NCBI GenBank assembly: GCA_008694505.1
Contig: VZDJ01000301.1
Span: 3,988,850 to 4,052,849, forward strand
Length of the DNA: 64,000 nucleotides
Direction of reading: 5' to 3'
From: Cyanoderma ruficeps
Lineage: Eukaryota > Chordata > Aves > Passeriformes > Timaliidae
The position numbers and the translations under genes were made by a program. Positions 39,396-49,350 of the stretch are shown here, piece by piece. The notes under the pieces are model-generated. The model was not told where the DNA came from. It saw only the letters and a list, made by a program, of their open reading frames with translations, and did not search any database. How positions within the stretch are numbered: the stretch's first letter is position 1; every line of letters begins with the position of its first letter.

Positions 39396-39793
39396 TAATA
39401 ACCCCTCAGAGTCTGATAATAGAAATTTGCCCAAACAAAAAGAGAAATGTATGAACAAGAGGTAGAAATGAGAAAGCCGCTTTTAAAAAAACAGGCGGTG
39501 TTAAGTGTGTCTCATGTGGCTTTTCAAAACCAACTGTTTAAATAGACAAATACTGCTGTTCAAATTTCATCACTCTACAAAGCTCAAGGGTCAAAAGCAG
39601 GCCAAATATGAATCACAGGTCCCTATGTTTTATCAGATCCCTGCATTACTGGGTGCTGAAAAATATTGGGTGTTGTTTTTTTCTCAGTTTTTTTTCTCTT
39701 GCAATCTCTAGCATATCAGTGTCATAAACTGAGTCAGTTTTCAATTTAAATTATGGAAGAAAGAAATATTTATATGTATGTTATAAATAGGTA
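39396..39793. other. Non-coding DNA left of the LTR
   Basis: AT-rich unique sequence with no gene. It ends in TAGGTAGATTAT, whose last six bases form the left target-site copy of the LTR insertion. Confidence 0.6.
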
Positions 39794-39799
39794 GATTAT
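39794..39799. repeat. Left target-site duplication (GATTAT)
   Basis: GATTAT directly precedes the first base of the LTR and is repeated exactly at 40096-40101 after its last base. A 6-bp duplication is typical of class II (ERVK/alpha/beta-like) retroviral integrase. Confidence 0.85.
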
Positions 39800-39882
39800 T
39801 GTTGCGGGCCGAAGCTGGGCGTGTCCCAATTTCAGGAACACTGAAATGAAAATCACACCATGGCTGTTTTGGAAAACTCTCC

Positions 39883-39888
39883 TTTAAT
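39883..39888 (-). promoter_or_regulatory. LTR polyadenylation-type signal ATTAAA
   Basis: ATTAAA on the minus strand lies about 20 bases downstream of the TATA box, where an LTR would place its poly(A) signal near the U3/R boundary. No other AATAAA or ATTAAA was noticed between it and the U5 end of the LTR. Confidence 0.5.
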
Positions 39889-39906
39889 TCAAATCTGACT
39901 CCAGCA

Positions 39907-39912
39907 TTTATA
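39907..39912 (-). promoter_or_regulatory. LTR TATA box
   Basis: TATAAA in the context CTATAAATG on the minus strand. Transcription would be expected to start roughly 25-30 bases further, near 39880, heading toward lower coordinates. This box, the signal after it and the GC-rich U5 set the LTR orientation as minus. Confidence 0.6.
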
Positions 39913-40095
39913 GATATGTACAGAGGTCAAGAGATTGGCTGCACAGGTTGCCACTTCTTCAACCTGGATGGTGGACATCACCATCAATCATTTCTTCTCT
40001 CACAGGAGAAGTATGTAAACATTCTAAGAATAGATATTGTTTTCATGAAACTGCGTGAGAAAGTTCGACAAAAAGACAGAAAGCTCAGGGCAACA

Positions 40096-40101
40096 GATTA
40101 T
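40096..40101. repeat. Right target-site duplication (GATTAT)
   Basis: Exact copy of the six bases at 39794-39799, immediately after the GCAACA end of the LTR. Confidence 0.85.
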
Positions 40102-40111
40102 TTATAGAAAA

Positions 40112-40135
40112 ATAGATTAATAGATTAATAGATTA
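40112..40135. repeat. Three perfect ATAGATTA tandem units
   Basis: The octamer ATAGATTA is repeated three times without interruption, starting 11 bases after the right target site. The target-site word GATTAT recurs at its right edge (40131-40136), so the provirus landed beside an AT-rich minisatellite sharing its target word. Confidence 0.88.
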
Positions 40136-41913
40136 TTTAATTTAAAACCTTCTTTTAAAGTTTGGCTTGGAAATAGAGATAAGTTCCCTAAATGCATCCA
40201 GGGTATATTTCTAATGTACATCCGTGACGCCCATTGGTAAATCTCATCTATTTTCCAAAATTGAGGTTAAGGTATCTGAAAGTCACTAAAAAAGGGATTA
40301 TTATTGTTCGGACTTGATTGTTCCTTGGACCTTAACTGCAGGTGCAGTCATTTAATTTCATGAATTACCAAAGTAAACATAAGCAGAAATTCTTTTCTCA
40401 TGAATCCAACAATTTTGCTGACACGCAGCCTCTAAAGAAAGATACTAAGATTTTACAGTGTTGTGAATAAAGAGAGGAAGTCTAAAAGATGTTCAGTGAG
40501 AAAAACTGAAGATGTTTTCACCAGTATTTGCCACGTCCTGCAGGTGGGAGCGCTGCCAGTACCTGGTGTGGGAAGCAAAGGTCTAAAAGCACAGGAGAAG
40601 ACATGATGAGGGCAAACTGTGCCAACAGGTGCAGGGTGTTCCTTAGAGCTGGGTGCTGGGAATAGGGCAACACACAACTGGTGGATGGAGGCAATGTCTT
40701 AATTACCCACTTTGCTTCAGACATTGGGAATAATAGTTCAGTGGGAAAAATAAGGGTTAATTAGACTAGTTACCATAATTTCATGCCTAATGGTCGATGG
40801 CAACATCTCACCCCGGGAGAGTCTGTCACACAACCAAGCTGAAGGCTTTGTAGGATTGCTAACAAGATCTTGCTCATCCCAAATGCTCTGTTAAAAGCTT
40901 AAGGAATAAGCCCTCCCCAGGATAAAACCAAGTCTAATGACACATGTGGAGCATATCTGGTACCAAGATTTCTCTGGTACAGGCACATCTGCCATGTGAC
41001 AGCCAGCAGAGTACAAGCTATTGCTGGTAGAGAACAGGTTTGCTATATATAATATTTGAACAAGTTAGGCAGGTTTTAAAATGATAATTTTATATGTCAT
41101 GACAACTTAAAGAACAAAACAGTCACCATAGGAAGTGTAACATCAGATTTGAGGTGGCTGCCTGGTACTGGCCACGGAAGAGTTGTCACACAGAGAAACA
41201 CAGCTACTACTGGTCTAGTAGTCAGGGATAAAGCTGAGCTGGTATCAAGTCATAAATAATAAAAATGTCAAGATTTTTAAGCCATCTATGTTTCCCCATA
41301 GTGAAAAATTAAAATTCTGCTTGAAAGCATATACATTGTATTTATCAGGTACAAAGGAGGTCAGAAAGCTTCTCAAGACACTTTGATTTTGAGACAGCTT
41401 CCCAGTGCAAATACTGCCAGGAATGAATCTAAGAGGTTCAAAACAGAGATTGATATATTTACTAGTTTTCCATTTAAAATTGGGAATTTCCCACTAAGAA
41501 GCAATTTGAATTTCTTTCTTCTATGGCAATTTTTTCTTTCTAGTTTTCGCACTGGAACGCAGCAGCTGTCTGCTCTCTTTGGTGGTGCCCGGAGCAGCCC
41601 AGTAAATCCCTGTGAGCTGAGGGAGAGGTCTGTCACCAAGTCAGGAGCACAGAAACCCAGAAACACCAGTTGCACAAGAGGGAGTGAGAGCAGTCCCAAA
41701 GTTCCAGCTCTGCCCCGGGATGTCAGAGCTGGTAGCTGGACACTGCGAGACGCACAAATTTGCACTGAGTCTTGGTCTGGTTTGACAAGTATGTGACTAG
41801 AACTTGGACTTCTCCATTTTTTAACAAATAAGAACATTCTGCTCAAACCATAATCTATTAAAATATTCCTTCCCATGTCAAAAATAGGGTCTATGAAACT
41901 TTGAAGAGATTTT
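40136..41913. other. Non-coding DNA with the longest open frames of the window
   Basis: The longest open stretch of the window is here: 167 codons on the minus strand (41373-41876), fully overlapped by 137 codons on the plus strand (41383-41796). Neither translation shows a known domain. The segment 41540-41770 is GC-richer and has somewhat more CpG than its flanks. On the plus strand a T-rich tract ending in CTAG (near 41543) precedes it, as a splice acceptor would. A non-coding exon or small regulatory element is possible, but coding is not supported. Confidence 0.45.
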
Positions 41914-42014
41914 GGGGTGGAGGGAGAATGGGAGGATGAATGAGAAGATGTGAGGAGTACTTCAGGACAGGGGAAAGTTAGAAAAGGGAAAGTATGGGAA
42001 GGGAGGGAAAGAAA
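41914..42014 (+). repeat. Polypurine-rich tract
   Basis: About 100 bases are almost all A and G on the plus strand, with GGGAGGG, GGAGG and GGGAAAG words and only isolated pyrimidines. It is low-complexity sequence, and such tracts can form triplex or other non-B DNA. Confidence 0.7.
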
Positions 42015-42863
42015 ACCATTTGAGACATGAGAAGATAGTAGGGCAGCTGCACTTGAGGAAAGAATTTGCCAGGACAGGTAGTGGTAATCAGGGAGGGAAA
42101 GTTTTTTCCTCTTTTCTTACACAGTGCTTTGATTCCTGAGTGCTCCATCTATCATTTGAGGCCTGCAGCATGATGGCTTTGCATATGCTGTATGCAGGAG
42201 TGGAAAATCCTGTTGCAGGGGGACTTCCAGAGAAAAACTGAACTTACAGTACACAGCAGCTCCTATAGTCAAGCCCAAATGGAATGTCTCCTCTTAAGGG
42301 TTGGATTTAGCTGGGAGCTCAAGAGCAGGACATACCTCACAATCCTAGCACTGGTTCCCTATCTCCAGTCAGCATCCTCAGGGCATCTTTCCAGTGAATT
42401 ACTCTTTCTAGATCCCATCACCCAGCCAGAAACAGGAATACAACTTAAATTAAGAGAAGAGTGATGCCTTCTAGCAAGATATGCTGACTCAATAACAGTC
42501 TCCTTCTGTCCCCTGGCAGGGGAAATAACGCCAGCTGCAGAAGAAAGAACTAATAGAGATAAATGACTGGAGTCACACGCAGCCTGCTCAGTTGTCCTTT
42601 GAATGGTGAGACATGAACATAAGCCTTGCACCCTCACTTGGCCGAGCTGGAGCTGGAGCCTGGCTCTGCCCTGCCTGCACAGAGAGCCCTGCAGGAGCAG
42701 ATCAAGGTGGACACGGCCCTCTAAGTAGCCCAGCCAGTCAACATTAGTGAAGCCCTCGGTTTCTAAACGCTGAGCTGCGCCGAATTTGAATGCTCCACTG
42801 ATGACTGAATTGGTTAGGAATACAGCTGAACAGCAGGCTGAATACCCAGCGAGGTATTGTGGG
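42015..42863. other. Non-coding unique DNA, GC-richer toward the right
   Basis: No gene is supported. Opposite open frames of about 90 codons overlap at 42192-42637. From 42640 the sequence becomes GC-richer and leads into the homeodomain-motif segment. Confidence 0.5.
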
Positions 42864-42880
42864 TAATTAGAGATTAATTA
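42864..42880. promoter_or_regulatory. Paired homeodomain-type TAATTA sites
   Basis: TAATTAG and ATTAATTA lie three bases apart in a nearly palindromic block. Two closely spaced TAATTA cores are typical of sites bound by homeodomain dimers. Here they sit in a GC-richer context (42640-43120), so AT-richness alone does not explain them. Candidate enhancer core only; no promoter is visible. Confidence 0.35.
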
Positions 42881-43233
42881 CAATCCCGTAGTTTGTATCA
42901 TGGTTCAGGGTCAGCACGGGGTCAGTGCACATGGCAAACTTAGAGAGCTGTGGCTGGATGGATGACGCCAGCTCGGAGTGGCTCAGCAAAGTGAAGCGTA
43001 CAGAAACGAGGAGCCAGCGAGGCTGGGCAGTGCACTCACAGCCAGGGCACTGGCGACAGCAGTGACACTGAGTTGTGGGGCCTGCAGGCACTGAGAAAAT
43101 GTTAACAAGCAGCAGAGAGAATACAGCTGCACTAACTATCCAACTGCAACCCTGACTTTTCCAATTAACCTTTTCCAGGCTTTCTAAGATTTGGGAAATC
43201 TGGGGCACTGTCCTGTTGTCAAAGGAAGCTCTT
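42881..43233. other. Non-coding DNA, GC-richer
   Basis: Open on the minus strand for 113 codons (42867-43208) without a recognisable domain. CAGCAG, CCAGC and GGCAG words are frequent. It may form part of the same conserved-element candidate as the TAATTA block. Confidence 0.45.
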
Positions 43234-43302
43234 AAAGAAAGAAAAAGTAGTGGGGAAAACTGCCAAAAAGAAAAAAGAAAAAAAAAAGGAAAAGAGGATA
43301 AG
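43234..43302 (+). repeat. A-rich purine tract
   Basis: Runs of AAAAAG and GAAAAA over about 70 bases, with few pyrimidines. Simple sequence. No retroposed gene copy is recognisable next to it. Confidence 0.75.
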
Positions 43303-45773
43303 AACCTCTGGTATTTAATATGACTATTAAATTTTCATTTAAGGCTAAATCCAGAAAAATGTTTTGTCAGGCTGCAATGAGCTTTTTGGTAGATGACATT
43401 CATAGGAAGTGCAGTATATATGCTTGCAGTTCAAAGCCCATTTATCATTAAAACCCTCCCCCTCCCATTGCCAAGAACAATTTGTCATATTTTTATCAAC
43501 AATCAAGATATGCAAATAGCCTAAGGCAGCTGAAAAGGCAAATCCATAACCCCAATATGCAAAATAGACAAGTGATAATGTAGTAGGCTGAAGCTACAGA
43601 ACAGGAGTGCTTGGTGGAGACAGGAATAAATCAATATAAAACTCCCAAGTGGTCATTTTTTGGCAGTTAATTATTTGCAGGAAGTTTTTCTCTTTTAAAT
43701 AAACCAATTTATTTTTTTTTAAAGATCATTAAACTAAAAAGCGAGCTTGTGGCATTCAGAGGAGGGTGAAGAGGAGCCTGGTTCTTGCGAGGGCCAGCTG
43801 GAATGTAGAGGATATACCCGTCCTCTTGTGTGCCCCCAGCCGTATCTGCAGGTGGCTCCTGCTGCTGGGCCCTGCTGAATGAGGATCTGTGTGAATTCCC
43901 AAACATATGAACATCAGTTCCTTTCTGTACAACAAGGGAGTATTTTCCTTTCTGCCTGGATTTGATTTCCAGAGGCATCTGTGCATTTGCCCAATTCCTG
44001 CCCAGTGCTAGGAAGCATTTCAAATTATTCTTCTTGATTTCAAGGGTGGCAGTAATATTTATTCTATTTCAATAATAGATAAAAACATTCTTCCTTTTCA
44101 GGTCTGGTTCTCTGGATATGAGGTTCTCTAGAAGTGTAAAGTTCGTGATTGCATTGACAAAATAATACTGGGGATTTTTTTGTAATTTGCATACATACAT
44201 ATCAGAGCTTTTAATACAAAAGCAGGTCTCTAGAATTACCTCTGTTGGCAAATGAAAACAGGGGAGAAATGAAGTGAATTGACGTCAGCAGAGCAAGAGG
44301 CAGGAACAGAGATGAGATCATTATCAGTCTTGACTCCTAAACCAATACCCTTGCACCAAGCCTCAAGGATAACCATCCATAAGAAGCGTCATCATTTTTA
44401 CCTTCCAATATGCTCAGGATTACCTCAGGGTTCTTCTCCAAATATCTAAATCAGAGAAATGAGCCTATAAAACCCTCTGACTCCTGAGTGGGGAGAGGTG
44501 GGAATGATTGCAGGAGCACAAATGTAGAAGAAGAGAGAATCAAGAGCAGTTTGCCTGTCCAGAGGGCTGGGAAGCCTGAGCCTCCCAAGGGAGAGGGTGG
44601 CCAGTTGGAGGCAGCAGCATGGCTGTTGCAGGAGGAGAAATGTTGAAACGCAGCAGTTTGGAGACCAGAAGTGGCAGTGGTAGCAGCCTGTCCAGCACTT
44701 TCCACTTGGTTTAGTCAGCTATCTTCAAGAACCAACATTGTTTTCTGCAGTCGTTTTACACGAAGGGGTTTCACACCATAAAATAAGTAGCATTTGAGTT
44801 TCTCAACTAAAAGTACCAGTCCACCCTTTCAGTTGTATCAGATGAACATCACGGCTATTCTGTTTGTTATATTTACCAGGCTTTCTCTCACACCTTCTCT
44901 AATAACAGGTGATTTTGTATTCTTTCATTCCAGGGTTGCTGAGTTCCACAGAGCCATTACAGTGCAAAATCAAAGAGCTTCTGTGTTTAACATTTTAAAA
45001 ATGAATAAGAAGTATACAAAGTGCAATCTGAAATGCTTTCTGTAAAAATGCCTGTTTTCCAGTAGTGTACAAATATGCTTGGACATATATTACCCATGGC
45101 TTTGGGAATGGGGGGATTTCCTGGTACTAAGTACTAATGCTGAGTGCTTTAATGCTCAGTGGGAGTGCCTGACCTGCCTGTGCCAAAGGATGAAACCCAA
45201 TGCCACATTTCTGCTCACATACAGCACTGAGCTGGGATGGGAGAGAGGGGCGAAGGGTTAAAGAGGTGCTGGAGGGATGTCACTCTCCAGTCCCTTCCAT
45301 TATATCCAAAATTAGTTTATGGTTAAAGAGAACTTTGTGGCTGAGATGGTGATGATCCCTCTCCAAAGATCTACAGGCTGTCCTTTTGTATTTCATTGCC
45401 ATGTCACTGCATTCAAAGTTCAAATGAAACAATGTCAGTCACAGGGACAGATGTGTGCACACCTTGGGCATACACAGACACAAATGGCACATAACATTTG
45501 CATTTTCTATGTTACAGGACTTTAACAGATTAAAAATGAGGACTGCCTGGGTCTATAAGTTCAAACCTCCTAGACTTGGAAAGAACAGGTCCATACTAAA
45601 GCCTAATAACTTTGCATTGTAACCAAATACAAAAAGCTGTCTTATTTTCTTTAAAAAACACAGAATTATGCATTTACCTGTAAACCTCTCAGCCCACAAG
45701 AGAGCAAAAAAATCTGACTTGTAACTGTTAGCAATTTTAATAGAATTAATTTTCATCTGTGAATAACAATGCT
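43303..45773. other. Non-coding unique DNA
   Basis: No gene is supported. The longest open stretch is 104 codons (43709-44023, minus). An AACAAT word (SOX-type) at 43498-43503 and ATGCAAAT (POU octamer) at 43510-43517 lie six bases apart, a possible enhancer pairing of weak value. Confidence 0.5.
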
Positions 45774-45822
45774 TCATATTATGTTTACTGATCATATTAT
45801 GTTTACTGAAATATGTTTACTG
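45774..45822 (+). repeat. 18-bp tandem duplication plus partial third copy
   Basis: TCATATTATGTTTACTGA occurs twice without a mismatch (45774-45791, 45792-45809), followed by a 5'-shortened third copy AATATGTTTACTG. Perfect identity implies recent replication slippage. Each unit holds TGTTTAC, a forkhead (FOX) core, so three FOX-type sites are spaced about 18 and 13 bases apart. Confidence 0.92.
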
Positions 45823-48800
45823 TTGTCTTCAATTCCCTCCTAATGCAGCCAGTGACCTACATTAGACCTGCACAGGAATCCAGCCCTGATTCATTCTCTG
45901 TCTCTGGAAGCCACCTTGGGAAAGGTGTGCTTTTGGCCTGATCCCAGTGCACTGTTGGAGCTGAATTCCATGCTGAATTTAAACAAATTCATTGTATACA
46001 AACACAAACTGTTTTGACTGATCCATTTCCTTGATGTCAGGGATGGTGAGCCAGTTTGTTCACAAAAAAAAAGAACAATTCTTGCAAGTGTTTGCTGTTA
46101 CTCAGAGAGTGATTCTCCAGAGGCACAAGAGAATAAAGGCTGCAGAGCATCCACAGAGATCTGCCATTTCTTCTACAGCTTTTTGTTCTTTTCATGCAAA
46201 CCTCTCCAGATATAAGAGAGCAAGAAAAAAATGGGCCAAAATGTTTGTTGCACTGAAATAAACCAAGAAAATACTACTGGTGCCAGAATTCCTCCCTGAT
46301 TTTCAAGAAGAATAGAGAATATCCTCAAGGAAAGATTTATCCTGCAGCAGAGCTGACAATAAATTACCAGAATTAAAGCAACAGCAAGAGAATGGTGTCT
46401 TGGAACCAGACATTTAATGCAGTTCAAGTGTGTAAAGCGTATTTGTAGAGTAATGGATAACTGCTTGTAATTCTCCACTGATTTTCCATGATTTTCAATA
46501 GAGCTGTGCATTTAAAAGCTGTGAAGGGACACATCCTTTTGCAAGCTCTCTATCAGCTGATGGCAGAGCTGCATTTCCCCTTCATTTCTCTTGCAATACC
46601 ACTGTTGGCCCTGCAGCCAAACCTGTGGCTGAAACATTTGTCATTCCCAGATGAGCATCTAAATGTAAAAGCCAACAGAACAACGTGACAAATCTGGCCA
46701 TATGTCATAATTTCCCCAAAATGATCACTGATCTATGTCTCTATAGAAGCTTCCAAAGGCGGAGCAGGCTCCTGGTGAGCACAGAGCCATAGGCTGTGCT
46801 CAGACATGGAAGTCTACAGAGAGGAAGAAAAAGCCCAAACTCAGACCAGACTGACTGTACAGCTGATATGGGAGAGCAAAATGCAGGGTAGGAAGGCATC
46901 TCCTATCCTAAGGTCCCAGGTGCAAACACAAGGAAAATCTTCCCCAACGAAGGAATCAGAAGAACAATTTCATTAAAAGCCAAAGAGGATTAGCTGTGCC
47001 AGACCTTGGGAACTGGAGACAACCAACCAAGCTGGCACAGCACTGCAGAGCACCTGGCATTGGGTCCTGACAGCTCACTTCATCGGGGTCTTACACACAG
47101 AGAGCTCCAGGAACAGCCTGCATGGTCTGTCCCTCTTCCACACACCTCCTAATAGACTCTTTTCTGCCATTTTAACTGTTGTAAAAAGTGTCATCCTAAT
47201 GCAGTCTGCTCAGATTAGAACAGATATTGATTGTTTTGAAATGTGAACTTTTTGATGCAATTTGAAATTTCCCAGAGAATTGAAATTCTGATTATCAATA
47301 GATTCTATAGGACACTAGCAAAGGGCAAAATGTGTTAAAAGGAAGAGAATGGCACAGCTAAGAATTGGATAAAATAAATTCAGAAAACACACCAAAATGT
47401 ATGTCTTGGACACTTTTCTTAAATAGAAACTCTTTGTACCAGAAAAAGTTGTTTCAGTCATGAAATAAGAAGTTAAAAGAATGTGCAGTTGGAAAATTTT
47501 CTGAGCCCTATTTAGTGACTTTTGCTAAAGGCTTGTTCTTGTTTTGAATTCCTACTCCCATGCAAGGTGAACCAGTGTATTTTTATCATGTATACACGAT
47601 TACATTGATATATTATTAAAACAAGCTAATCACTACAGTGGAAAAAAGTAATATAAAATAATTAATAAATAATTTGAAAGTAAGGAGCATGTCCCTATTT
47701 TACCATCCCTCATTCAACTACCACTAATAAACTTTATTAATCATCACTGTTGACCAGCCAGTGGCTAACCACTGTGTTACTTGAGACTTCCCAGACCATA
47801 TTTCAGAAATTCAAGAAAGACAACTCATGTTTCATGGAAGTAATTAGACAGGCCCAGTGGCTAATTATCTGGGAACATTGCAAGAATGATTGACTGTCAT
47901 TTACTTACTATGAGATGAGGTATATTTTTTCCAGAAATATATCTGGATGTTGCATTTATACAAAAGAGAAGGCAGACACATTCACGGAGAGGTGAGAGCA
48001 GCAGCGATCAGCAAAGTGATCCCAAGGAAGAAGAAGTCCTGGTGGAAGCATCTGAGTCTGAGCCTATCAACACTATTAGCAACATTTACAATCCCATTGC
48101 AGCAAGCTTGCCTTTTGAAATCCAAATTTCCTCACATCCTTGCACCATCCCAACCTTGCTCCCTGGCATTTGTGCCAGGATTGGTTTCTGATACAGTAAT
48201 GCTAAAAGAGGGAAGATCACCAATGACGTGGTCTTTCAGGAGAAATCAAAGAGGAGAGAACTGATGGATCCTCTGTTCTCATTCCTGGGTTAGTGCTCTT
48301 TGGCATTGTGATAGGGTCATGTCTTCTGGGATGTCGTCTTAACACACAGAGACAGATTTGGGTTTAAACTAAAATTTGCCTCAATACATTTTGGAATTTA
48401 ATCTACCTCTTCATTCATTCATATGATTTCACCTAAGTGACATCTTTGATGGAAATTCAACAAGGTCTTAAAAATCTGTAGGAGTTTTTAGCCAATAGCA
48501 AAACAATCACTTACTTTTCTTAGTCAGGGGTGTACTTATTACAAACTCCTGAAACTCAGTTTGGTAATTTCATATCTAAACCAATTCCCTTTGGAATTAT
48601 TTTTTTTAATAATTTCAAAATAACTCAGTTAGAAGCCTTGGAGAACAGCTTGCTGTCTGATATTACTTTCTACTTCATTTTTGCAGGTGGCATACCAACA
48701 CAGAAAAAAATTTCAGACCAAATCACTCTTCCATCTGCTTCTGTCTTTGGTAGGCATTTAAGCAGAACTTACTTATTTTAATCTTTCTATTTGACTGACA

Positions 48801-49243
48801 TTTTCTGAGTGGGAGAATGACATACAGTACCAGTTCACAATTCTTTAATGGCCAATTGAGAAATTAGAGAAAAATCATGATCTCTGAAAGAATTCCTGCT
48901 CCAATAAGATTATTACTGCAAACACTAATGACTTTCTTATTATCATTTCTGTATGACAGAAGCATCAAGTGACATTACTTTACAGTCAAAAATCACTGAC
49001 AGCTGCCATCCTTAACCCCATTTCAGGCCTGCTCTAGGCAAATCTTACACTCTTATTATTGAATTTGATTAAATACAGGCAAAGTCAGCACTTTCAACAG
49101 ACAACTTATTTTTCACTTATCATTTTATGTCTGTGTATGAACCACCTATATTATTAAAAGATGAAAAAGTTTATGAAGAACAGTTTTATGGAACTCTGTG
49201 GTTATGATGCTGCTGTTTGTCATTAGTAATTTTATTTACTGTT
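45823..49243. other. Non-coding unique DNA
   Basis: No gene is supported. Open stretches are at most 112 codons (46173-46511, minus) and 105 codons (47947-48264, plus). An AT-rich part lies at 47590-47690. Nothing else stands out. Confidence 0.55.
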
Positions 49244-49350
49244 CTTATCACCACATTATTATGCTGATGGACAAATTTACAATCCAAACAGAGGAGTTCA
49301 GAGCATAGGGAAAGAGGAGGTCACACAAACTTAGAGATGAACCAGAAACT
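49244..49350 (-). repeat. Possible MIR-family SINE fragment
   Basis: The order CACATTATTATGC, GACAAATTTACA, GGAGTTCAGAGCATAGGGAAAG, GAGGTCACACAAACTTAGAG, GAACCAGAA loosely follows the reverse complement of the MIR core, with GGTCACAC as the best-kept word. Divergence is high and this could be chance. Confidence 0.35.

Larger units (their letters stand above)
39800..40095 (-). mobile_element. Solo LTR of an endogenous retrovirus (class II-like)
   Basis: A 296-base LTR starts with TGTTGC and ends with GCAACA, perfect 6-bp terminal inverted repeats containing the canonical TG...CA. It is flanked on both sides by the same 6 bases, GATTAT. Read on the minus strand, it has a U3-like part, a TATAAA box (39912-39907), an ATTAAA polyadenylation-type signal (39888-39883), and a GC-rich U5 end with CACGCCCAGCTTCGG and a terminal CCGCAACA. 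No gag, pol or env sequence or second LTR adjoins it, because the duplicated target site touches both ends. It therefore arose by recombination between the two LTRs of a former provirus. Perfect target sites and intact ends indicate a fairly young insertion. The 6-bp target site favours the ERVK/class II group over ERVL (5 bp) or ERV1 (4 bp). The exact subfamily cannot be named from here. Confidence 0.88.

Noticed and set aside
41373..41876. Longest open frame of the window (167 codons, minus) as a gene
   Set aside because: It is fully overlapped by a 137-codon frame on the other strand, has no recognisable domain, and lacks a convincing exon structure.
43498..43517. SOX-POU composite enhancer motif
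   Set aside because: The SOX-type word is in the wrong orientation and six bases away from the octamer, unlike the known composite site.
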